From positions 1-19,669 of the forward strand of contig JAVBTY010000081.1 in the NCBI GenBank assembly GCA_031555955.1: DNA of 19,669 nucleotides. The letters are read 5' to 3'. Under the pieces are notes generated by a model. It was given only the letters and a program-made list of their open reading frames with translations, was not told the DNA's origin and made no database searches. Source of the DNA: Azoarcus sp031555955 (GTDB lineage: Bacteria; Pseudomonadota; Gammaproteobacteria; Burkholderiales; Rhodocyclaceae). Positions within the stretch are counted from its first letter, which is position 1. Every line of letters starts with the position of its first letter. Shown here in pieces: positions 14,299-19,669 of this stretch. The position numbers were made by a program, and so were the translations under genes.

Positions 14299-15060
14299 GT
14301 GCCTGCCAGCATGGAAAAACAGCTTTCTCCGCCTTCGACCCCGGCTGCCGCCCTGACCGATGCCGCGCGGCGGCTTTCCGCCGCGCTGGAAACGATGCGT
14401 TTCGCCCCGCCGGTGAGTCACGTCTACAACCCGGCCGTTTATGCCTGGGATATTCATCGCGCCTACCTGGAGCGCTACGGTGCGAATGTCAAAAGAGTCG
14501 TTTTTCTCGGCATGAATCCCGGCCCCTTCGGCATGGCGCAGACCGGTGTGCCCTTCGGTGAAATCGCCGCCGTGCGCGACTGGCTCGGGCTGGAGGGGCC
14601 GGTCGGGCAGCCCGCCATTATTAATCCGAAACGCCCGGTGGAAGGCTTCGCGTGCGCACGTTCAGAGGTGAGCGGGCGACGTCTGTGGGGCCTGTTCCGC
14701 GACCGTTTCGGTACGCCGGAAGTGTTCTTTGCGGAACACTTCGTCGTCAATTACTGCCCGCTCGCGTTCTTCGATCATGGGCGCAACCTGACCCCGGACA
14801 AACTGCCCGCCGCCGAAGCGCGCCCGCTGCTGGCCGCATGCGATGCGCATCTGCGCGCGGTGGCGGAAGCGCTTGCGCCGGAATGGGTGATCGGGGTCGG
14901 CGCATGGGCCGAGGGGCGCGCGCGTGAAGCGCTCGCGGGCATGCCGGTGAGGCTTGGCCGCATTCTCCACCCCAGCCCCGCCAGCCCGGCGGCCAACCGT
15001 GGCTGGGCAGAGGCGGCGGGGCGGCAGCTTGCCGCGCTGGGCGTCTGGCCTGCGGGGTAA
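14299..15060 (+). CDS. SMUG1-like uracil-DNA glycosylase (UDG family 3)
   Basis: The 253-residue protein has the two signatures of single-strand-selective uracil-DNA glycosylase: GMNPGPFGMAQTG (71-83) and HPSPASPAANRGW (224-236). NYCPL at 151-155 matches the SMUG1 asparagine region. It should remove uracil and oxidised pyrimidines from DNA as the first step of base-excision repair, in the cytoplasm. The GTG at 14299 is preferred because GGAGG (14286-14290) sits 8 nt upstream; the ATG at 14311 has no ribosome site. It starts 3 nt after the permease stop, so the two are co-transcribed even though their functions look unrelated. Bacterial SMUG1-like proteins are uncommon compared with Ung. Confidence 0.92.
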   Translation: MPASMEKQLSPPSTPAAALTDAARRLSAALETMRFAPPVSHVYNPAVYAWDIHRAYLERYGANVKRVVFLGMNPGPFGMAQTGVPFGEIAAVRDWLGLEGPVGQPAIINPKRPVEGFACARSEVSGRRLWGLFRDRFGTPEVFFAEHFVVNYCPLAFFDHGRNLTPDKLPAAEARPLLAACDAHLRAVAEALAPEWVIGVGAWAEGRAREALAGMPVRLGRILHPSPASPAANRGWAEAAGRQLAALGVWPAG

Positions 15061-15185
15061 GGCAAACCCGTAGCGGGCCCTCATCCCCGCAAAGCCGCCG
15101 CCGGGACGTGATACGCTCGGGCCGGACGCCTCTTTTCCATGACGACGTAACGCGGGCGCGCTTGCGGCCCGGCAGGATTTTTCCC

Positions 15186-15833
15186 ATGAAACAGGATATC
15201 GAACAGCTCTTCGACAACAACCGGGCCTGGTCCGAGCGCATGCGCACCGAGGATGATGCGTTCTTTTCCCGCCTTGCCAGCCAGCAGTCGCCCGAGTATC
15301 TGTGGATTGGCTGTTCCGACAGCCGCGTCCCTGCGAACCAGATCATCGGCCTCGCGCCGGGCGAGGTTTTCGTGCACCGCAACGTCGCCAATGTGGTGGT
15401 GCATACCGATCTGAACGCGCTATCCGTCATCCAGTACGCGGTGGATGTGCTGCGCGTGAAACATATCCTCGTGGTCGGCCATTACGGCTGCGGCGGCGTG
15501 AAGGCCGCGCTCAACAACAACCGGCTCGGCCTGATCGACAACTGGCTGCGCCACGTGCAGGACGTGCGCGACCGGCATGAGGCGCAGCTGGATGCGATCA
15601 CCGGCGCGGCGGAACGCATCGACCGCCTGTGCGAATTCAACGTGATGCAGCAGGTAGTCAACATCAGCCAGACCACGGTGCTGCGCGAAGCCTGGGAGCG
15701 CGGCCAGGGCGTCGCCGTGCATGGCTGGTGCTATGGCCTGAAAGACGGCCTGATACACGACCTCGGCATGGCCGTGCGCAGCCGCGAGGAGGCGCTGGAC
15801 CAGTACCGCGATGCGGTGGAGCGGGGGCGGTAA
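15186..15833 (+). CDS. can: Beta-class carbonic anhydrase
   Basis: This 215-residue enzyme interconverts CO2 and bicarbonate. The zinc ligands are clear: Cys43 in CSDSR, His99 and Cys102 in GHYGCGG, with the Asp45/Arg47 dyad. The N-terminus MKQDIEQLFDNNRAWSERM and the length match proteobacterial Can. No signal peptide is seen, so it is cytoplasmic, probably supplying bicarbonate for carboxylases. The ATG at 15186 is chosen because the family N-terminus begins there; an upstream in-frame start at 15108 adds residues without similarity. Confidence 0.95.
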   Translation: MKQDIEQLFDNNRAWSERMRTEDDAFFSRLASQQSPEYLWIGCSDSRVPANQIIGLAPGEVFVHRNVANVVVHTDLNALSVIQYAVDVLRVKHILVVGHYGCGGVKAALNNNRLGLIDNWLRHVQDVRDRHEAQLDAITGAAERIDRLCEFNVMQQVVNISQTTVLREAWERGQGVAVHGWCYGLKDGLIHDLGMAVRSREEALDQYRDAVERGR

Positions 15834-15858
15834 CGGCAACGGGTCGCTGAAAAAGGAA

Positions 15859-15886
15859 CGCCCGCCTGTTGCAAAACAGGCGGGCG
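15859..15886 (-). terminator. Rho-independent terminator of the secreted repeat protein gene
   Basis: A perfect 12-bp stem (CGCCCGCCTGTT/AACAGGCGGGCG) closes a 4-nt loop. On the minus strand it is followed by TTCCTTTTTC, so it terminates the gene whose stop is at 15916. It also lies 26 nt after the carbonic anhydrase stop and may act both ways. Confidence 0.75.
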
Positions 15887-15915
15887 GATGCTGGAACCCC
15901 GGTAACCCGACGGGA

Positions 15916-17463
15916 TTAGCGCGTTCCGGTAAGTGTGCCCATTTCCCCAGAACTGCCCACGCTATCTCCCGGATGTCTGGCGTATTTCGTCTGGTATGAC
16001 GTTACATAGTTGAACACGAGTATGCCGTGTTCAGTTTGCAGACGATCTACAAAAACAACCCCCTCCACGGGAGAGCCGTTGGCGTCCCGGCATGCAACCC
16101 GTCCCGTGCCGAAGAACCCCCCCCCGCCCTGCTCGACATCCAGGTTGTAAACGCAGGATTCGACCCCATTGCTGCTATGCGTGGTCAGCCTGTAGCTGCT
16201 TTCCGCTGTTTTTTCCAGGGCAACAGCGCCGAATGCCCGGTTCAGTTGCGTGCCAGAGGAATATCGCAGATAGTTGGTGGCATAGTTCCAGAATCCGGCA
16301 GTCGGAGGCGGAAGTTCCTGCAGAATGAAAGGAACAAGGTTAAGCGAGCCGGTGCGACCTTTCAGCGCATAATCAAAAGTCATGCTGAATTTGAGCGTAG
16401 CCGGGTCAGCCGATAATGCCAGCGTGCCCGTACCGGTATTCCTGGTTGATACCCCCGACGGTTTGTATCCCGGCCCGGGAGGAGGGCCCGAGGCGCCCTG
16501 CAAGGACCCGCTGATGCTGCTTTCTCCCTGTGCGCCTGCGAGCAGGGCGTAGGCGGGGGTTCCATTTTCATCGAAGTGATACCAGGCGAGAGCGATCGTG
16601 CCGTTCTTCTCTTCGATATTCACGCCCATACCACTCTGTGACGGGTCCCACCACCATCCGCTCAGGAATGTTTCATCCTCCACGAATGTGGTCCCGGTAA
16701 TGGTCCAGGTTTTATCTCCAGGACAGTACGGCGTTGTGGGTTGTGTGGCAGAAAAAGACGTCTGCTCGATATACTGGAAGGTGAATGAGCGGTTTTCAAG
16801 TTTCAGGAGATGGGCTTGGGTTGTTCCCCAGCTCCTATGGCCAGCCTGGTCTAGAACGCACTGATACGTTGCGGTTGAACCAGGGCGGTCGGAAACCATC
16901 GAATATTCGCAGTAGGGGTAGCCACCATACCCATGAATGAAAATATCATAGTACTGGGAGCTGATTTTCTGCACACCAGCAATGCCGCTGCCTGTTCCTC
17001 TGGCGCAGCCTGTGCCTGTCATCGAATACGACCATAGTGATGCCTTCCGGGGGTCCGGCAGCGCAAAGCGCCCAAGATTGAGCGAGCCGCCTTGCCCGTT
17101 CAGCGTGTATTCGAAAACTGCCGTGCTGTCCGATGTAAACCTGATCTTGCCTGCGCCAGCGACGCCGCGCCCCACCGCCGCCGGGTCATATCCAGGGCCG
17201 GGAGGCGGGCCGGACGCAGTCTGCAGTTCCCCGGCCAGCACGCCGCCTTCAAGCTTGCCAGCGAGCAGGACATAGCTGGATGAATGGTCCGGGTCGAAGT
17301 GATACCACGCCACCGCCATCGTGTCGCCCTGCTGCGCGATGTTGAGCCCCATGCCATTTTTCGACGCATCCCACCACCAGCCCTGGTAGCCGGTTGCGGC
17401 ATGGGCCATGCCGCTGGCGGCGGACAGTGCGGCAAAAGCGGCGACCGCCATGGCTTTTTTCAT
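15916..17463 (-). CDS. Secreted protein with two tandem GWWWD repeat units
   Basis: The 515-residue protein has a signal peptide (MKKAMAVAAFAALSAASGMA, cleavage after AHA) and then two homologous halves. Each begins with GWWWD (28-32 and 269-273) followed by GMG.NI and AWYHFD, then SGPPPGPGY (84-92 and 327-333), and later GSLNL (126-130 and 372-376). Each half closes with a tryptophan- and cysteine-containing segment. Related G.WW.p...G.G domains occur in many secreted betaproteobacterial proteins of unknown function; no catalytic motif is evident. No PEP-CTERM or LPXTG sorting signal is seen at its C-terminus. A GGGGAG ribosome site precedes the ATG at 17463. The middle of the gene is visibly less GC-rich than its neighbours, which may mean different ancestry. 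Confidence 0.75.
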   Translation of the reverse strand: MKKAMAVAAFAALSAASGMAHAATGYQGWWWDASKNGMGLNIAQQGDTMAVAWYHFDPDHSSSYVLLAGKLEGGVLAGELQTASGPPPGPGYDPAAVGRGVAGAGKIRFTSDSTAVFEYTLNGQGGSLNLGRFALPDPRKASLWSYSMTGTGCARGTGSGIAGVQKISSQYYDIFIHGYGGYPYCEYSMVSDRPGSTATYQCVLDQAGHRSWGTTQAHLLKLENRSFTFQYIEQTSFSATQPTTPYCPGDKTWTITGTTFVEDETFLSGWWWDPSQSGMGVNIEEKNGTIALAWYHFDENGTPAYALLAGAQGESSISGSLQGASGPPPGPGYKPSGVSTRNTGTGTLALSADPATLKFSMTFDYALKGRTGSLNLVPFILQELPPPTAGFWNYATNYLRYSSGTQLNRAFGAVALEKTAESSYRLTTHSSNGVESCVYNLDVEQGGGGFFGTGRVACRDANGSPVEGVVFVDRLQTEHGILVFNYVTSYQTKYARHPGDSVGSSGEMGTLTGTR

Positions 17464-17493
17464 GCTCTCCCCTTTTTATTCTGATAAATCAAA

Positions 17494-17516
17494 CGCTAAA
17501 GTCTGCAACTTTAGCG
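17494..17516 (-). terminator. Hairpin between the glycosyltransferase and secreted-protein genes
   Basis: A perfect 9-bp stem CGCTAAAGT/ACTTTAGCG with a 5-nt loop is followed on the minus strand by TTTGATTTATC. It fits a terminator for the upstream glycosyltransferase gene, or a leader structure of the gene starting at 17463. A smaller 5-bp hairpin lies at 17570-17582. Confidence 0.5.
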
Positions 17517-17587
17517 CGGGGAAGCCGGTCCGTCCATTGGCGCTGAAGTGATGGCGTGCCCTGGTTCAAGCCCTGCAAGGGCGCTTT

Positions 17588-18550
17588 TCAGTGTTTTTCG
17601 GCGCTAAACAGCGAGCGCACACCGGCAAGCGCCACGTACGCCCACGATTTGAGATGCCCCGGGCGCAGCCGGGCGCAGGCGAGGAATTCGCGCAGGGCGG
17701 TGGCGGGGTTGCCGCGCTGGTAGTGGCCGTAGCCCATCATGAAATGGATGCGCGACAGGCGTTCGCGGAAGGCTTGTGGGGTGATCGCCTCACCGTTCGG
17801 GCTGGCAAGACCCCAGCGTTCGGCGGCGCTGGCGACGACTTTGGCGGCGTAGTTGATGGTCGCGCCGCGCACGGTGGCGCTGCCGCGGTGCTTGCGGTAC
17901 AGCGCCATGATGCCGGAAAGGCGGTGGATTTCGGTTTCGCGCGCGGCCCGCAGCCAGTAGTCGTAATCCTGCCCGAGGCGCAGGGTTTCGTCGTAGAAGC
18001 CGATACGCTCGATCAGCGCCCGGCGCATCAGCACGGTGGAAGTCCACACAAAGTTGTCCAGCAACAGCTTGTGATAAACCCAGCCGGAGCGCGGCTCGTC
18101 GAGGCTGGCATCGGGCATGTCGCGGACAGTCTCGCGCGGATCGGGATAGTTGCCTTGCTCGTCCGCCTCCCAATGCGAAAAGCCGCTGCACAACAAACCC
18201 ACTTGCGGATGCGCCTGCAGATAGGCGACCTGCGCGGCGAGCTTGCCGGGCAGCCAAACGTCGTCGGCGTCGAGAAAGGCCACGTAGTCGCCACGCGCCT
18301 CGCGCATACCCATGTTGCGTGCGGAGGCGGCGCCGCCGTTCGGCTTGCGGAAAAGACGCACGTCGGGATGGTCGCGCGCGACGAGATCGGCGCTGCCGTC
18401 GCTGGAGCCATCGTCGACAACGATGATTTCCAGCTTGCCGCCTAGCTTGTCATCCTCCTGCGCGCGCACGCTGGCAATGGCCTCGCCGATGTGTCTGGCG
18501 ACGTTGTAGGCGGGAATGACCACGGAAACGAGCGGAAGCGGCTCGGGCAT
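17588..18550 (-). CDS. Family 2 glycosyltransferase
   Basis: This 320-residue GT-A fold enzyme has the nucleotide-sugar residues VVIPAYNVARHI, VDDGSSDGS (45-53) and the metal-binding LDADDVW (93-99). The acceptor-side motif reads GQDYDYW, with Gln where many relatives have Glu. It likely adds a sugar from an NDP-donor to a lipid-linked glycan at the cytoplasmic face of the membrane. There is a helical C-terminal extension of about 90 residues with a TPR-like look (GYGHYQRGNPATALREFLAC). The ATG at 18550 has AAGGAG 6 nt upstream, and that site contains the TAA stop of the preceding hydrolase gene. It is therefore translationally close to the exosortase A-associated hydrolases and probably belongs to that exopolysaccharide locus. 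Confidence 0.88.
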   Translation of the reverse strand: MPEPLPLVSVVIPAYNVARHIGEAIASVRAQEDDKLGGKLEIIVVDDGSSDGSADLVARDHPDVRLFRKPNGGAASARNMGMREARGDYVAFLDADDVWLPGKLAAQVAYLQAHPQVGLLCSGFSHWEADEQGNYPDPRETVRDMPDASLDEPRSGWVYHKLLLDNFVWTSTVLMRRALIERIGFYDETLRLGQDYDYWLRAARETEIHRLSGIMALYRKHRGSATVRGATINYAAKVVASAAERWGLASPNGEAITPQAFRERLSRIHFMMGYGHYQRGNPATALREFLACARLRPGHLKSWAYVALAGVRSLFSAEKH

Positions 18551-18560
18551 GCACAACTCC

Positions 18561-19502
18561 TTATGGGCGCGCCGCCTGCGCTACCGCGCGCGGCACTGAA
18601 TTCGACTCGGCGGCGGGCAGACGCGCCAGCCAATCGAGAACATGGGCGATCAGCGCGTCGTTCCACGCAGTCGATGAAAAGGTGTGATCGGCCTCGGCGA
18701 CCCTGCGCAGGTTGCCGCCTTCAACCGCGTCAAACGGCTGCCACGCAGGATCGCCACGGGCATGGTCGAAAAACTCCTGTGCGGTAATGTCGTTACCGCT
18801 CAGCACGAACAACGTACGCTCCCGCAGCCGCTGCCAGCCGTGGGCCATACGTTGCTGGAACGGTCCCGCGGCCTGTACACCGTCTGTTTCATTCCCGTTC
18901 GTTCCGACCGATTGCGGCCGGGCACGCGCACCAAGCGCACGCCTCGCCACCAGCCCGAGCGATGCGGAGGCCGAAGCGATGGAGCGCCGCCACTCGAATT
19001 GACCGGACGCGATCTTGCGCCACATATCCGCGTTGCACAGCCGCTGCAGGTAATAGTGGCGAATACGCGCCCCGGCCAGCGATTCGGCGCTGCGCACCCA
19101 CGGATTGACGGCGATGACGGCGCTGACGCGCGCATCCCGCGGCGCGTACATGAGCGCCGCCGAAGCGCCATCGCACAAACCCCACAGCACGATTTCACGC
19201 AGCGCCGGGCAATGCGACTGGAGCGTGTCGATGGCGGCGCGAATATCGTCGCCGACGTCGTTGAAGTCACGCATCGAACCACTGCTGTCGCCCATGCCGC
19301 GATAATCGAAGCGCAGGCAGGCATGCCCCGCCGCCGCCAACGCACGGCCGAGCAAGACGAACTGGCGGTGACTGCCGGCACGGTATTGCGGCCCGCCGAC
19401 CACGACGACGACGCCGATGTGCGCATCGGCCGCAGGGCGGTGAAGCACGCCGATCAGGTTTTCGCCCTGGCAGGGAAAATTCAGCGCGGTTTCCACTGTC
19501 AT
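18561..19502 (-). CDS. Exosortase A system-associated hydrolase 1
   Basis: The 313-residue alpha/beta hydrolase matches the hydrolase 1 family found in exosortase A (EpsH1) exopolysaccharide clusters: GGPQYRAGSHRQFVLLGRAL (residues 37-56), LRFDYRGMGDS (63-73) and WGLCDGASAAL (107-117). The nucleophile elbow is G-L-C-D-G, so Cys110 takes the place of the usual serine, as in dienelactone hydrolases. The family's reaction is unknown. The ATG at 19502 overlaps the stop of the upstream gene as ATGA; a longer frame upstream only reads the neighbour out of frame. Together with the glycosyltransferase it marks an EPS/PEP-CTERM locus that continues to the right. Confidence 0.9.
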   Translation of the reverse strand: MTVETALNFPCQGENLIGVLHRPAADAHIGVVVVVGGPQYRAGSHRQFVLLGRALAAAGHACLRFDYRGMGDSSGSMRDFNDVGDDIRAAIDTLQSHCPALREIVLWGLCDGASAALMYAPRDARVSAVIAVNPWVRSAESLAGARIRHYYLQRLCNADMWRKIASGQFEWRRSIASASASLGLVARRALGARARPQSVGTNGNETDGVQAAGPFQQRMAHGWQRLRERTLFVLSGNDITAQEFFDHARGDPAWQPFDAVEGGNLRRVAEADHTFSSTAWNDALIAHVLDWLARLPAAESNSVPRAVAQAARP

Positions 19503-19669
19503 GGCTGCGTGGAGGCCAAATCCAAGACCGCAGGCTCTCCAGCCAGCAGACGGCAGCCAGTCGCCACCAGATCTTCGGCCACGGTAATTTCCTGCGATTG
19601 CCAAAACGATGGCGTGGGCACGCGCAAAAAAGAAAAGGGCACCGACAACGCCTTCCACGCCGCGCCAAG
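19499..19669 (-). CDS. Exosortase A system-associated hydrolase 2, C-terminal end (partial)
   Basis: The last 56 codons and the stop of a gene entering from the right edge are present. The frame reads WKALSVPFSFLRVPTPSFWQ, then SQEITVAEDLVATGCRLLAG, and ends at a TGA that overlaps the hydrolase 1 start by 4 nt. The segment FWQSQEI...L..T resembles the C-terminus I recall for hydrolase 2 of exosortase A clusters (an alpha/beta hydrolase), which normally precedes hydrolase 1. The assignment rests on this short match and gene order, so it is tentative. Confidence 0.6.
   Translation of the reverse strand, partial: LGAAWKALSVPFSFLRVPTPSFWQSQEITVAEDLVATGCRLLAGEPAVLDLASTQP

Noticed and set aside
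12337..14457. A 706-codon open frame on the minus strand
   Set aside because: It is antisense to the AmpG-like gene and runs through the tmRNA. Its translation is Arg/Gln/His-rich without any domain, as expected for an antisense shadow in GC-rich DNA.
1..19669. CRISPR array, prophage or toxin-antitoxin module
   Set aside because: No regularly spaced short repeats, phage structural genes or toxin/antitoxin pairs were seen on either strand.

Overview
The window looks like chromosomal DNA of a GC-rich betaproteobacterium. Four things point there: a permuted two-piece tmRNA gene with the tag ANDEQFAIAA, part of an exosortase A (PEP-CTERM type) exopolysaccharide locus at the right edge, the cluster MidA-like methyltransferase / pteridine reductase / ttcA, and a DUF3683-type FAD oxidoreductase. 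These come from reading motifs; no database search was run, and the genus cannot be named from this stretch.

Layout. 1-2138 (minus): the N-terminal 540 codons of a large FAD-linked oxidoreductase, preceded by a YqaA-type membrane protein. 2252-2563 (plus): a PsiF-repeat protein with a clear sigma70-type promoter. 2611-5351 (minus): pteridine reductase, ttcA and an FHA/cyclase-like protein, probably one operon. 5448-6614 (plus): a MidA/NDUFAF7-like methyltransferase divergent from it. 6661-8484 (minus): a small unknown protein, an alpha/beta hydrolase and a YfcG-like GST, the last two overlapping by ATGA. 8583-8780 (plus): a DUF2905 membrane protein, followed by a decayed IS3-family remnant (about 8930-9437). 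9552-11338 (minus): a PepSY protein and a ferric-reductase-like flavocytochrome. 11600-12037 (plus): a YidD-like protein with a cysteine-rich tail.

The most interesting segment is 12038-12780, which has no protein gene. On the minus strand it carries a circularly permuted ssrA gene. The order is promoter (TTGAAA, 17 bp, CATAAT), acceptor piece with T-arm and acceptor strand, a short intervening hairpin, then the coding piece with the tRNA-like 5' end and the tag reading frame, and finally a strong UUCG hairpin. A direct repeat of about 92 bp flanks it on both sides.

To the right: 12781-15060 (plus), an AmpG-like permease followed closely by a SMUG1-like uracil-DNA glycosylase; 15186-15833 (plus), a beta-class carbonic anhydrase; 15916-17463 (minus), a secreted protein made of two tandem repeat units; 17588-19669 (minus), a family 2 glycosyltransferase and two exosortase A-associated hydrolases (the second partial), tightly coupled and continuing beyond the window.

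Most of the window is housekeeping or conserved accessory genes. The permuted tmRNA, its flanking repeats, the cysteine-rich YidD variant, the duplicated secreted protein and the IS remnant deserve a second look.
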